DNA of 64,000 nt, taken from DASZHJ01 sp035604335. GTDB lineage: Bacteria; Pseudomonadota; Alphaproteobacteria; ATCC43930; CGMCC-115725. The notes under the pieces are model-generated. The model was not told the origin of the DNA, did not search any database, and worked only from the letters and a program-made list of their open reading frames with translations. Where the stretch lies: NCBI GenBank assembly GCA_035604335.1, contig DATNIT010000313.1, forward strand, positions 36,120 to 100,119. The letters are read 5' to 3'. Positions within the stretch are counted from its first letter, which is position 1. Each line of letters starts with the position of its first letter. The position numbers were made by a program, and so were the translations under genes. This document shows positions 25,245-34,410 of the stretch, one piece after another.

Positions 25245-26928
25245 CGGACTTACGGCCGTAGAGGCGGCGCGCCGCGTCCGCACTCACCTTCCCATTCCGC
25301 ACGTCCTCGTCGACCCGGACGCTCGCGCGCTCGCGAGGCTCGCCAAAGCCGCCTCCGCCCGCGGTCTCCACCACCACGCGGTCGCCGGGGTGCAGGGTGG
25401 TCACGATCTTGGAGGGGATCTCTTCGACGCGCCCATCGGCGCGGCGGATCTCGGAATGGGCTCTGGCGCCCTCGCCGCCTCCCGCGAGCCCGCCAGCCGC
25501 GCTGAAGTGCCGCTCGCCCCGGTGCGAGAACGAGACCTCGCCGTCCAACACCTCGTACTCGCGCACGACGCCGAGGCCGCCGCGAAAGGCCCCGGCACCG
25601 CCGGAATCCGTGCGCAATGCCAGCCGGCGGACCCGGATCGGCGCCTCCATCTCCATAGCCTCCGCCGGCAGGTTCATGCAGTTGGTGGCGTCGGTCTCGA
25701 TCACGTCGACGCCGTCCTGGCCCGGGCCGGCGCCGCTGCCGCCCGCGATCAGCTCACCCACCACATAGCGCGAGCCGTCCGGGCGCCGGCCGCCGAAGGC
25801 CATGACCAGAAGCTCGCCCGCCGAGGCGGCCGGCACCTTCGTCGGCAGTACCGGCGCCAGAGCGCCGATCATGCACGTGGTGATCCGCTTGATGGTCGAC
25901 GTCCGCGCATTTACCGGCGCCGGGTCCTCCGGGTTGACGATCGATCCCTTAGGCAGCCGCAGCGCCAGCGGCCGGAAGCACCCGCCGTTGGTGGGAATGC
26001 GCGGATCGGTCAACGCGCGCACGGCGAAGCAAGCGGCGGCCAGCGAGCCCGAGGGCACGCAGTTGAGAGGGCCGCGCACCTGCGCGCTGGTGCCCTCGAA
26101 ATCGAAGATGATGGTGCCGTCCTTCACGATGGCGGCGACCTCGATGCGGATCTGCGTATCGAGGTCGATGCCGTCGTTGTCGAGATAGTCGACGCTGCGG
26201 TAGACGCCTTCGGGTATGGCGCGGAGCGCCTTGCGGGTCATCGTCTCCGAGCGCAGCAGGAGCTCGTCGAAGATCGCGGCGAGCTGATTGTGGCCATAAC
26301 GCTCAGCCACCTCACTAAGGCGGCGCGCGGCGACGGTACAGGCGGCGACCTGCGCGTTGAGATCGCCCATGACCGTATCGGGAATGCGCACATTCTGACG
26401 CAGCAATCGCACCAGCGTATCATTGTAGACGCCAGCCTCGCGGAGCTTGAGCGGCGGGATGCGGAGGCCCTCCTGATAGATCTCGGTGGCGTTGGTGGGC
26501 ACCGACCCCGCGGACATGCCGCCGATGTCCTGGTGGTGCGTCATCGCGCCGCTGAGCGCGATCGCCTTGCCGCGGTGGAACACCGGCATGATCACCGCGA
26601 TGTCCGGCAGGTGAGTGCCGCCGAGGTAGGGGTCGTTGAGGATGTAGGCGTCGCCCTCGGCCATGGACTCGAGGGGATAGGATTTCAGCACCTCAGCGAC
26701 GGCCGGGATCAGCGTGGCAAGATGGATCGGGATCGAGCAGGACTGGGCGAGCGTGGTGCCGTCGGGCGTGAAGAGGCTGGCGGACGCGTCGAGCCCCTCC
26801 TTCACGATCGGCGAGAACGAGCTGCGCAAGAGCGTCGATTGCATCTCGTTGGCAATGCCCTCGAGCTTGTGGCGCACCACCTCGACAGTGATGGGATCGA
26901 GCACGGGTTCGAGGCTGCGCACGGTCAT
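25204..26928 (-). CDS. hydantoinase B/oxoprolinase family protein, copy 1
   Basis: The B subunit (574 aa) of an ATP-dependent hydantoinase/5-oxoprolinase/acetophenone-carboxylase-type enzyme. Family marks are DPITVEVVRHKLEGIANEMQ (about 11-30), YILNDPYLGGTHLPDI (about 97-112), the glycine-rich GGSGAGPGQDGVD and a C-terminal TAGGGGFGEP with RLYG following. It should form a complex with the A subunit encoded 12 bases upstream. GGGAGCCCATCC precedes ATG 26928. The C-terminal 41 bases overlap the opposing DUF2950 gene. The cyclic amide or ketone substrate is not evident from sequence. Confidence 0.93.
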   Translation of the reverse strand: MTVRSLEPVLDPITVEVVRHKLEGIANEMQSTLLRSSFSPIVKEGLDASASLFTPDGTTLAQSCSIPIHLATLIPAVAEVLKSYPLESMAEGDAYILNDPYLGGTHLPDIAVIMPVFHRGKAIALSGAMTHHQDIGGMSAGSVPTNATEIYQEGLRIPPLKLREAGVYNDTLVRLLRQNVRIPDTVMGDLNAQVAACTVAARRLSEVAERYGHNQLAAIFDELLLRSETMTRKALRAIPEGVYRSVDYLDNDGIDLDTQIRIEVAAIVKDGTIIFDFEGTSAQVRGPLNCVPSGSLAAACFAVRALTDPRIPTNGGCFRPLALRLPKGSIVNPEDPAPVNARTSTIKRITTCMIGALAPVLPTKVPAASAGELLVMAFGGRRPDGSRYVVGELIAGGSGAGPGQDGVDVIETDATNCMNLPAEAMEMEAPIRVRRLALRTDSGGAGAFRGGLGVVREYEVLDGEVSFSHRGERHFSAAGGLAGGGEGARAHSEIRRADGRVEEIPSKIVTTLHPGDRVVVETAGGGGFGEPRERASVRVDEDVRNGKVSADAARRLYGRKSVTASSKSSRDRTP

Positions 26929-26940
26929 GGATGGGCTCCC

Positions 26941-28995
26941 TCAGGTCGAGCTCAAAATAAGCGTGCCGTTCGGCGCCACCTCGGCGCGCCAGCCCGGCTC
27001 GATCAAGGTCGTGGTATCGCCCTGCTCGACGATCGCCGGCCCCGCTAAGCGGGCGCCGGGTGCGAGCGCGCCGCGCTCATGGATCGCGGCATCGACGAAG
27101 CCCGCGCTCTCCGCGGTGAGGATCCGGCGCCGCGGCTTCTCGACCGACGCGCCTGCTGCCGCGTAGCTCGCGGACCGCGACGCCGACACGACGCAGCGGT
27201 GGATCGTGCGAAGATTAACGACGCGCGCCCGCGCGTCGGTGCTGTGGCCATAGACGCGATCGTGCGCCGCTTGGAAATCCTGGTAGAGGGCGGCGAGCGG
27301 GTCGGGAGCCGCCGGCGAGAGCGGCACATCCAGGTGATAGGATTGGCCGACGTAGCAGACATCCGCGGAATAGACGATCTGGCAGCGCTCGGGCGCGACG
27401 CCCTCGCTCCGCATCAGCTCGGCACAGGTGCGGTCGAGCTCGTCGAGCGCGCGGCGGACCTCCGGCCACGCGAGGCCATCGAGCGCGCGTGGAAACGCCG
27501 CGGAGACCTCGTGCTCGATGGGCGCGTACAAAAGGCCTGCCGCGGAGAGCACGCCCGGGTGGCGCGGCACGACGATGCGGGCGATGCCGAGCTCGCGGGC
27601 CAACGCCGTCGCGTGCAAGGGTCCGGCACCGCCCAGGGGCACCAGCGTATATCCGCGGGGATCGATGCCGCGCCCGATCGAGACCAAGCGGATGGCCTCC
27701 GCCATCTGCGCATTGACGACCCGATGAATGCCGAGCGCCGCCGTCTCGATTGGCATATTCAGCGGATCCGCGATCTTGCGCCGGATCGCCTCGCGCGCGC
27801 GCTCGGGCACGAGGGTCAAGGATCCGCCGGCGAAGTAGCCGGGATCGATGTAGCCCAACAGCACCGAAGCGTCGGTCACCGTCGGGTCTTCGCCGCCGCG
27901 GTCATAGCAGGCAGGTCCGGGCTCGGAGCCGGCGGATTCCGGCCCCACCCGCAGCGATCCGGCATCGTCGAGCCATGCGATGCTGCCGCCGCCGGCACCG
28001 ATCGCGTTCACGTCCACCATGGGCACGCGCACGGCATAGCCGCCGATCGTACCCTCCGATCGGACCAGCGGCTGCCCGCCGCTCACCAGCGCGATGTCGC
28101 AGCTGGTGCCGCCGACGTCGATCGTGATGAGATCGTCGATGCCGAGCGCCCGGCCGACCTCGAGGCCGCCGATCACTCCCGCCGCCGGCCCGGACAGAAA
28201 CAGACGAACCGGCCGGCGCCGCGCGATGCGAGACGAGGCGATGCCGCCCCGCGATTGCATGATCTGCAACGGCGCTTGCACGCCGGCTGCCGCGAGGTCG
28301 CGCTCCATGCTCTCGAGATACCGATCCACCACCGGCTTGAGGTAGGCGTCGAAGGCGGTGACGCAGGTGCGCTCGTATTCTCGGAACGCGGGATCCACCT
28401 CCGAGGACAGCGACACCATCACGTCGGGCGCGAGGCGTCCGATGATCTCGCGAATGCGGAGCTCGTGCGCGGGATTGAGGAAGGAGAACAGCAGGCTGAC
28501 CGCGATCGCGCTGACGCCTTCGTCCCTGAGCTCCATCACCGCGCGCTCGACCGACGCCTCATCCAACGGCACCAGGACCGCTCCGGTCGCCGTCACGCGC
28601 TCGCGCACCTCCTTACGCAGGCGGCCGGGTGCCAGGAAGCCTGCGGCTTCGGGCTTGAGCATCAGATCGTACATGGCGCGGCGCATCTGCCGGCCGATCT
28701 CCAGCACGTCCCGGAAACCCTCGGTGGTCAGCAGCCCGATCTTGGCGCCCTTGGCCTCCAGCACCGCATTGGTCGCCACCGTGGTGCCGTGCACGAACCG
28801 GGCAATGGCATGCGCGGGGATCGACCAGTCGCGGCGCATGAGGTCCAGCGCGGCGCGCACGCCAGCGCTCGGATTCTCGCGCGTGGTCGGGATCTTGACG
28901 AGACGCATGGCGCCGTCGCCGGCGCGACAGACGACGTCCGTAAAGGTGCCGCCGATGTCGACCCCGATCTCGACTTGATGCTCCGCCTCTGACAT
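26941..28995 (-). CDS. hydantoinase A/oxoprolinase family protein, copy 1
   Basis: The A subunit (684 aa), an ASKHA-fold ATPase. The phosphate-binding IGVDIGGTFTDVV (about 9-21), FVHGTTVATNAVLE (about 67-80), the second phosphate loop TIDVGGTSCDIALV (about 287-300), GAGGGSIAWLDDAG and the PLGGAGPLHA block (about 450-459) define the family. ATG 28995 is used; a GTG at 29007 is in frame but sits too close to the GGGGGGA stretch. It is divergent to the branched-chain-type ABC importer, 153 bases away. Import of the substrate by that importer, then ATP-driven ring opening, is a reasonable inference. Confidence 0.94.
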   Translation of the reverse strand: MSEAEHQVEIGVDIGGTFTDVVCRAGDGAMRLVKIPTTRENPSAGVRAALDLMRRDWSIPAHAIARFVHGTTVATNAVLEAKGAKIGLLTTEGFRDVLEIGRQMRRAMYDLMLKPEAAGFLAPGRLRKEVRERVTATGAVLVPLDEASVERAVMELRDEGVSAIAVSLLFSFLNPAHELRIREIIGRLAPDVMVSLSSEVDPAFREYERTCVTAFDAYLKPVVDRYLESMERDLAAAGVQAPLQIMQSRGGIASSRIARRRPVRLFLSGPAAGVIGGLEVGRALGIDDLITIDVGGTSCDIALVSGGQPLVRSEGTIGGYAVRVPMVDVNAIGAGGGSIAWLDDAGSLRVGPESAGSEPGPACYDRGGEDPTVTDASVLLGYIDPGYFAGGSLTLVPERAREAIRRKIADPLNMPIETAALGIHRVVNAQMAEAIRLVSIGRGIDPRGYTLVPLGGAGPLHATALARELGIARIVVPRHPGVLSAAGLLYAPIEHEVSAAFPRALDGLAWPEVRRALDELDRTCAELMRSEGVAPERCQIVYSADVCYVGQSYHLDVPLSPAAPDPLAALYQDFQAAHDRVYGHSTDARARVVNLRTIHRCVVSASRSASYAAAGASVEKPRRRILTAESAGFVDAAIHERGALAPGARLAGPAIVEQGDTTTLIEPGWRAEVAPNGTLILSST

Positions 28996-29148
28996 CGCCC
29001 GGCTCACTCCCCCCTTCGTCGGCCCCGATGTTAGTCCGGGCCGCAGCCGCGGTCATGAGGCGGTGCGCGCTTGCCAGCCCGGCACTTTCCGATGATCATT
29101 CCTGTCGGCGGATGGGAAACAGGACAGGCGTCCAGGGGAGAGTCCAAA

Positions 29149-30354
29149 ATGACGCGCGCAATCAAGACCGTCTCGGCAGCCGTGGCGCTCGTGCTTCTAG
29201 CGGCGATGGCGCCGGCTTCGCGGGCGGACAACACTCAGGGGATCACGGCCACCACCATCAAGATCGGCAATCTCGGACCCTTCTCCGGGGAGAGCGCGGT
29301 GTTTAACCCGCTGAACTATGGGCCGGAAGCCTACCTCCGCTACGTCAACGACCACGGCGGTGTCAACGGGCGCAAGTTCGAGACGGTGTTCGCCGACGAC
29401 GCCTGCAACGAGGCGAAGGGCATCGCGGCGGCCAAGAAGCTGATCTACGAGGACAAGGTCTTCATGATCATCGGTCACCCCTGCAGCGGCGTGGCGATGG
29501 CGATCAAGCCGATGCTCGACAAGGAAGGCGTGCCGTGGGTCGGCCTCTCCGCCAATCCGAAGATCACCAACCCGGTGACGCCGAGCATGTTCCACGTCGG
29601 CTATACCGGCATCGCCTCGGGCGAGGCGATGGCGACCTTCGCGATGAGCCAGCCGGGCGTCAAGAAAATCGCTCTCGTGCAGCACAGCAACGACTGGGCG
29701 CACGGCTATTGCGAGCCCGCGACCGCTCTCATCAAGAAGAACGGCGGCGAGATCGTCCTCGACGCCGCGCTGGAGCGCGGCTCGACGGACGCGACCGCGC
29801 AGGCGCTCCAGGTCAAGGCGTCGGGCGCCCAGGCGGTGATGGGCTGCCTCTACCAGCCCGAGCTCGTGGTCCTGCTGCGCGATCTCAGCAAATTCGGCGT
29901 CAAAGTGCCGGTGCTGGGCGCGCTCGGCGCCGATTTCGAGCAGACCGTCGCCCAGGTCGCCGACCCCGATGCGGTGAAGCAGATCTTCTTCCAGCCGTAC
30001 CAGTTCAAGGCGCCGCTTGGACAAGGTCCGCTCAAGGATTTCCACGACATGTTCCTGAAGTACCTGACCAAGGATGAGTTGCCCAAGTCCGGCGAGCCCA
30101 CCAACTTCTATTACTTCGGCGTGCCCGCCGCGATCGTCACGGTGGAGGCCATCCGGCGCGCAGGGCCCGACCTCACCCGCGAGAAATGGATCGCGGCGAT
30201 GGAGTCCTTCAAGGACTGGGATACCGGCGTCTTCGCCGACAAAGAGAACATCAGCCACGACAACCACGACGGCGTCCATCTGATGTATGCGGTCGGTCTC
30301 AGCGCGGAAGGCAAGGAGACCGTCTACAAGTCCTGGGGCACCCCGGCGGAGTAA
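29149..30354 (+). CDS. branched-chain amino acid-type ABC transporter substrate-binding protein
   Basis: A periplasmic type I binding protein (401 aa) of the LivJ/LivK group. The signal peptide (residues 2-26, ending ASRADN) is followed by TTIKIGNLGPFSGESA, YVNDHGGVNGRKFE (about 65-78), IIGHPCSGVAMAIKPML and the central hinge IALVQHSNDWAHGYCEPA. The ligand could be an amide or a cyclic derivative rather than leucine, given the divergent hydantoinase genes. GGGGAGAG lies upstream of ATG 29149; an in-frame ATG at 29071 adds residues before the signal peptide and is rejected. Heads the liv-type operon. Confidence 0.93.
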   Translation: MTRAIKTVSAAVALVLLAAMAPASRADNTQGITATTIKIGNLGPFSGESAVFNPLNYGPEAYLRYVNDHGGVNGRKFETVFADDACNEAKGIAAAKKLIYEDKVFMIIGHPCSGVAMAIKPMLDKEGVPWVGLSANPKITNPVTPSMFHVGYTGIASGEAMATFAMSQPGVKKIALVQHSNDWAHGYCEPATALIKKNGGEIVLDAALERGSTDATAQALQVKASGAQAVMGCLYQPELVVLLRDLSKFGVKVPVLGALGADFEQTVAQVADPDAVKQIFFQPYQFKAPLGQGPLKDFHDMFLKYLTKDELPKSGEPTNFYYFGVPAAIVTVEAIRRAGPDLTREKWIAAMESFKDWDTGVFADKENISHDNHDGVHLMYAVGLSAEGKETVYKSWGTPAE

Positions 30355-30434
30355 GGCCGATCGCGCCCGCAGGGGCCGAAGGCGCCGGTTTGCGCCCGCG
30401 GCGCGCGGTCTCCGCCTAGGAGCCCGGCGCCCCC

Positions 30435-31313
30435 GTGCTGTCCTTCCTTCCGCAGCTCGTCGTCAGCGGCATCGCCACCGGGATGCTCTACGCGCTGGTG
30501 GCGCTGTCGATGACCGTCGGCTACCGCGCCACGACCATTGTCAATTTCGGGCATGGCGACATGGTGATGGTCGGCGCCTATGCGAGCTACGTGCTGGTCG
30601 CCGGCATTGGGCTGCCCTTCGGTCCCGCGATCGCCCTGGCGGCGGCGTTGCTCTTCCTTCTCGGCGTGGCGGCGCAGCGCCTGCTCATGCAACCGATCAT
30701 CGCGGGCCCGCACCTGTCGCTCGCCATGATGGCGCTGGCGATCGGCTATGCGCTCAGAGGGCTGGCGCGGATTGAATGGGGAAACGACGTTCTGAAGCTG
30801 CCGCGGCCCTACCCGTCCGGCGCATTCCTCTGGGGCTCGGTGGTCGTCACCATGGACGACCTCGTCATCTCCGGCGTGGTGCTGGTGCTGCTGGCGGTGT
30901 TGTTCCTGGTGTTCAACGTGACCTCCGTCGGCAAGGTCATCCAGGCCGTGTTCCAGACCCAGCGCGGCGCGGCGCTGGTGGGCATCAACGTGCGGGCCTT
31001 CCACGGCGTCATGTGGGGCGCCGGAGCGGGCCTGGGTGCCGTCGGCGGCGTGCTGATGGCCCTGGTGGTGCCGCTCACGCCGGAGATCGGCGTCGCGACG
31101 CTCGTGCGCGGGTTCGCCGCCATGACCCTCGGCGGGTTCGGGTCTCTCCACGGCGCGGTGATCGGCGGATTGCTGCTGGGCGTCATGGAGAAAGTCCTGG
31201 GCTTCTATGTCTCGACGGCGTTCATCGACATCACCGCCTATCTTGTCGCGATCCTCGTGCTGCTGATCCGGCCCAAGGGCCTGTTCGGGCAGCACGCGAG
31301 CCTCCGGATCTGA
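30435..31313 (+). CDS. branched-chain amino acid-type ABC permease (LivH-like)
   Basis: An inner-membrane permease (292 aa) with eight or nine spans. The N-terminal block QLVVSGIATGMLYALVALS (about 8-26) and TIVNFGHGDMVMVGAYASY (about 36-54) are LivH signatures, and GSLHGAVIGGLLLGVMEKV (about 235-253) is the conserved C-terminal segment. GTG 30435 is the start. It is 80 bases after the binding-protein gene and 9 bases before its partner permease. Confidence 0.93.
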   Translation: MLSFLPQLVVSGIATGMLYALVALSMTVGYRATTIVNFGHGDMVMVGAYASYVLVAGIGLPFGPAIALAAALLFLLGVAAQRLLMQPIIAGPHLSLAMMALAIGYALRGLARIEWGNDVLKLPRPYPSGAFLWGSVVVTMDDLVISGVVLVLLAVLFLVFNVTSVGKVIQAVFQTQRGAALVGINVRAFHGVMWGAGAGLGAVGGVLMALVVPLTPEIGVATLVRGFAAMTLGGFGSLHGAVIGGLLLGVMEKVLGFYVSTAFIDITAYLVAILVLLIRPKGLFGQHASLRI

Positions 31314-31322
31314 CGGGCGATC

Positions 31323-32315
31323 GTGAGCGACGCCGCCGCCAGGACACCTCTCGAGGCCAGACGGGCGCGGGGCGGCGGACGACGGCTCCTCTGGCTGGTC
31401 CCGCTGCTGCTGTTGCCGGTACCGCTTTTCCTTGATCAGTACCAGCAATACGTCGCCAATCTGATCCTCGTCTATGTGCCCGTGGGCGTGGGCTTCAACG
31501 TGGTGGTCGGCAACCTCGGCCTGCTCGCCTTCTCGAACGTCGCCTTCTTCGGGATCGGAGCCTACACCGCGGGCGTCCTCATGCTGAAGCTCAGCGTGCC
31601 CTGGTGGCTCACGATCCTTCCCGCGGGCATCATGGGAGGGATGGCGGGCGCGGCCGCGAGCGTGCCGGCGCTACGGGGCGTCCGGCTCTTCTATCTCGCG
31701 ATCATGACCCTCGCCTTCGGCGAGCTGATGCGCTGGGTCTACATCCGATGGGAGCCCGTGACCGGCGGCTCCTTCGGCATGGCGGTGCCGGAGGCGAGCG
31801 TCTTCGGCTGGGCGCTCGATGCGGAATCGCGCAAGTTCTACGCGTTTCTGGTCCTTGTGATTCTCGTGATCGTGCTGACGGATCGCCTGCTGCGCTCGCG
31901 CTTCGGCCGGGCGTTCGTCGCGATCAAGGGCAACGAGGAAGCGGCGGCGGCCATGGGGATTCCGACCGACCGCTACATTTTGCTGGGCTTCGCGTGGGGC
32001 GGCTTCGTGGTGGGCATCGCAGGATCGATGTACGCCGCTTTGGTCGGACACCTTTCGCCGGCGTCCTTCGATTTGACCGAGCTGATCCTGCAATTCGCCA
32101 TCATCATGGTGGGCGGGCTGGGCAGCCTGGTGGGCTCCGTGCTGGGAGCGGCCTTGCTCACCGCTGCCCCGGAATTCTTCCAGGGTTTGCCGGGCTTCGA
32201 GGAGCTGCTGTTCGCGGTACTCATCATTGTGGTCATCCTGTTCCTGCCGCGCGGCCTTGCCAGCCTGCTCGCGCGCGCGCACCCGGCCTTCGACGACCGT
32301 TATTTCCGGGAGTGA
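31323..32315 (+). CDS. branched-chain amino acid-type ABC permease (LivM-like)
   Basis: The second permease (330 aa). A basic cytoplasmic N terminus (EARRARGGGRR) leads into about nine spans. Marks are GNLGLLAFSNVAFFGIGAYT (about 60-79), LRGVRLFYLAIMTLAFGELM (about 118-137), RAFVAIKGNEEAAAAMGI (coupling helix region, about 197-214) and GGLGSLVGSVLGAAL. GTG 31323 is the start. One base separates its stop from the ATG of the ATPase gene. Confidence 0.93.
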   Translation: MSDAAARTPLEARRARGGGRRLLWLVPLLLLPVPLFLDQYQQYVANLILVYVPVGVGFNVVVGNLGLLAFSNVAFFGIGAYTAGVLMLKLSVPWWLTILPAGIMGGMAGAAASVPALRGVRLFYLAIMTLAFGELMRWVYIRWEPVTGGSFGMAVPEASVFGWALDAESRKFYAFLVLVILVIVLTDRLLRSRFGRAFVAIKGNEEAAAAMGIPTDRYILLGFAWGGFVVGIAGSMYAALVGHLSPASFDLTELILQFAIIMVGGLGSLVGSVLGAALLTAAPEFFQGLPGFEELLFAVLIIVVILFLPRGLASLLARAHPAFDDRYFRE

Positions 32316-32316
32316 C

Positions 32317-33081
32317 ATGCCGCCGCTCCTCGAGCTTTCCGAGGTCACCGTGCGCTTCGGCGGATTGACCGCGGTCGACCGGGTTTCCTTCGAAGTCGCG
32401 GCTGGCGAGGTCTGCGCGCTCATCGGCCCGAACGGCGCCGGCAAGAGCACGCTCTTCAACGCGATTGCGGGCAACGCACTCATCGACTCCGGCCGCATCC
32501 TGTTCCGCGGCGATGCGATTCACGGCCTGGCGCCCCACGCCATCTCGGCACGAGGGGTTCGGCGCACCTTTCAGAACGGTGGGCTCTTCGCGCACCTGAC
32601 CGCCCTCGAGAACGTACTGGTGGGGCTTCATACCCAGGTCCGGAGCGGGTTCCTCGGCCTGCTGGTGGGCGCGGGGAAGAGCTATCGCGGGGAGGCCGCC
32701 GCCACTCGGCGCGCGCGCGAGCTGCTCGCCCTCATGGAGGTCGAGCCTGTCGCCGATCATCTCGCGGCCGAGCTCTCCGGCGGGCAACAGCGCATGGTCG
32801 AGATCGTCCGGGCGCTCGCGACCGATCCGCCGCTGCTCCTGCTCGACGAGCCGGCCGTCGGCCTGGCCCCGCCGATGCGCGAGAAGCTTGGGCGGATCAT
32901 CCGGCGCCTAGCGGCGGAGCGGGGCATCGGCATCGTGCTGATCGAGCACGCCATCGAGCTGGTGATGAGCATCTCCGACCGCGTGATCGTGCTCAACTAT
33001 GGCCGCAAAGTCGCCGATGCCTCGCCCGCCGAGGTGCGCGCGGATAAGAAGGTGCTGGAGGCCTATCTGGGCCATGCCTGA
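32317..33081 (+). CDS. branched-chain amino acid-type ABC ATPase (LivG-like)
   Basis: A 254-aa ATPase with Walker A GPNGAGKST (about 37-45), the LivG-type RRTFQNGGLFAHLTALENV segment (about 81-99), signature LSGGQQRM (about 152-159), Walker B LLLLDEPAVGLAP and H-loop LIEHAIELVM. The long insertion between Q-loop and signature is typical of LivG over LivF. ATG 32317 follows the previous stop by one base. Its end overlaps the next ATPase gene by 8 bases. Confidence 0.94.
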   Translation: MPPLLELSEVTVRFGGLTAVDRVSFEVAAGEVCALIGPNGAGKSTLFNAIAGNALIDSGRILFRGDAIHGLAPHAISARGVRRTFQNGGLFAHLTALENVLVGLHTQVRSGFLGLLVGAGKSYRGEAAATRRARELLALMEVEPVADHLAAELSGGQQRMVEIVRALATDPPLLLLDEPAVGLAPPMREKLGRIIRRLAAERGIGIVLIEHAIELVMSISDRVIVLNYGRKVADASPAEVRADKKVLEAYLGHA

Positions 33082-33784
33082 GACCTTGCTCGCGGCGACC
33101 GGCGTCGAGGCCGGCTATCCCAACAAGCAGATCCTGTTCGGCGTCGACTTCACGATTGCCGACGGCGAGGTCGTGGCCTTGCTGGGCGCCAACGGCAGCG
33201 GCAAGTCGACCGCCCTCAATGCCGTCAGCGGTTTCGTGCGGCTCTGGGCGGGCTCGATCCGGTTCGGTGGCACGGAGATCTCCGGCTTGCCGCCTCACGA
33301 GATCTTTCGCCGCGGCATCATCCAGGTCTCGCAGGCGCGCGACCTGTTCGCGGACATGTCCGTGGAAGAGAACCTGCGGCTGGGCGCCTGGGTTCGGCGT
33401 GGCGACGAGGCGACCCTGCTGGAGGGCGTTTACGGCTCCTTCCCGCGCCTCGCCGAGCGGCGGCGCCAGCCTGTCAGCCTCATGTCCGGCGGCGAGCAGC
33501 AGATGGTGGCGCTCGGTCGCGCCCTCATGGGACGACCGAAGCTGCTGCTGCTGGACGAGCCCTCCGGCGGCTTGGCGCCTGCCTTCGTGGAGGAAATCGC
33601 GGGCATCATGAGGTCGCTCCGGGAGAGCGGCACCACCATGATGCTGGTCGAGCAGAACATCCGGCTGGCGCTGGCAGTCGCGGACCGGTTCCTGATCCTG
33701 AGAGACGGCCGCGTGTCGCAGCACCACGACTTCAGCTCCGGCACCCTCGACGAGGAAGATATCGTCCGCAGCATTTATCTTTAG
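33074..33784 (+). CDS. branched-chain amino acid-type ABC ATPase (LivF-like)
   Basis: The second ATPase (236 aa): Walker A GANGSGKST (about 38-46), IIQVSQARDLFADMSVEENL (about 83-102, LivF type), signature MSGGEQQM (about 138-145), Walker B LLLLDEPSGGLAP and LVEQNIRLAL. Start 33074 overlaps the livG-like stop by 8 bases and gives the usual LivF N terminus; an in-frame ATG at 32999 lies within the upstream gene. Last gene of the importer operon. Confidence 0.94.
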   Translation: MPETLLAATGVEAGYPNKQILFGVDFTIADGEVVALLGANGSGKSTALNAVSGFVRLWAGSIRFGGTEISGLPPHEIFRRGIIQVSQARDLFADMSVEENLRLGAWVRRGDEATLLEGVYGSFPRLAERRRQPVSLMSGGEQQMVALGRALMGRPKLLLLDEPSGGLAPAFVEEIAGIMRSLRESGTTMMLVEQNIRLALAVADRFLILRDGRVSQHHDFSSGTLDEEDIVRSIYL

Positions 33785-34077
33785 GGCGCGAACTCGCAAG
33801 CGCACCACGCCGCGGGTGCACATCCGAGATGTGCCCAAGACTGGATTTCCGCGCTGCCAGCACACTCACAGGCTGCCTTATTGTCGATCTCAGTCGGAAA
33901 TCGGGTGGATTCAGTCGAAAAGCATTGAGACGCCTGGCCAGAATGAACGGGGGACTGCCCTTGCATGTGTGAGGAGCCGTGGCCAGGTGCAGGGATACCA
34001 CGCCGGCGTGCGGCGGCACGGCACAGTGAAGCTCGTGCGGCCGGCCCACCTGGCATGGATCAACAAAGGAGGCGAAA
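33785..34077. other. intergenic region with a small hairpin and 21-base-spaced direct repeats
   Basis: No convincing gene. A 6-bp stem (GCACAT 33818-33823, loop CCGAG, ATGTGC 33829-33834) 33 bases past the livF-type stop might aid transcript ending, but no T run follows. Two near-identical 11-mers, TCAGTCGGAAA at 33890 and TCAGTCGAAAA at 33911, start exactly 21 bases apart (two helical turns), a layout common for dimeric regulator sites before the GYD gene. Its ribosome site AGGAGG is at the right end. Confidence 0.4.
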
Positions 34078-34410
34078 ATGGCGCTATTCATGTATCAATT
34101 GGCCTACACGCCCGAGTCTTGGGCCGCCCAGCTCAAGAACCCGAAGAGCCGCGTGGAGACCGTGGGCCGCAGCCTATGCGAGGCCGCTGGCGGGAAATTC
34201 ATCAGCGCCTGGTATTGCTTCGGCGAGTATGACGCCATTCTCATCGCCGACATGCCGGATGCTGAAAGTATGTCAGCGGTCGCACTCGCAGTCGCCGCGG
34301 GCGGTGCGGCCAAGGCCGGCAAGACGACGGCGTTGATGACCGGCGCGCAAGCTGTGGCGGCCATGACGAAGGCTGCGGTTGTCACCAAGACCTATCAGCC
34401 CGCCCGCTAA
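34078..34410 (+). CDS. GYD-domain protein
   Basis: A 110-aa cytoplasmic protein of the GYD family (PF08734), small alpha/beta dimers of unknown function. It opens MALFMYQLAYTPESWAAQL; the family segment YCFGEYDAILIADMPDAESM (about 46-65) holds the G-x-YD core. ATG 34078 follows AGGAGGCGAAA. It lies downstream of the ABC importer and is convergent with the ATC-hydrolase-like gene. Family members often sit beside catabolic gene sets, but no reaction can be given. Confidence 0.88.
   Translation: MALFMYQLAYTPESWAAQLKNPKSRVETVGRSLCEAAGGKFISAWYCFGEYDAILIADMPDAESMSAVALAVAAGGAAKAGKTTALMTGAQAVAAMTKAAVVTKTYQPAR

Noticed and set aside
29005..29007. GTG as the start of hydantoinase A copy 1
   Set aside because: The GGGGGGA ribosome site would be directly against it; ATG 28995 has workable spacing and fits the family start.
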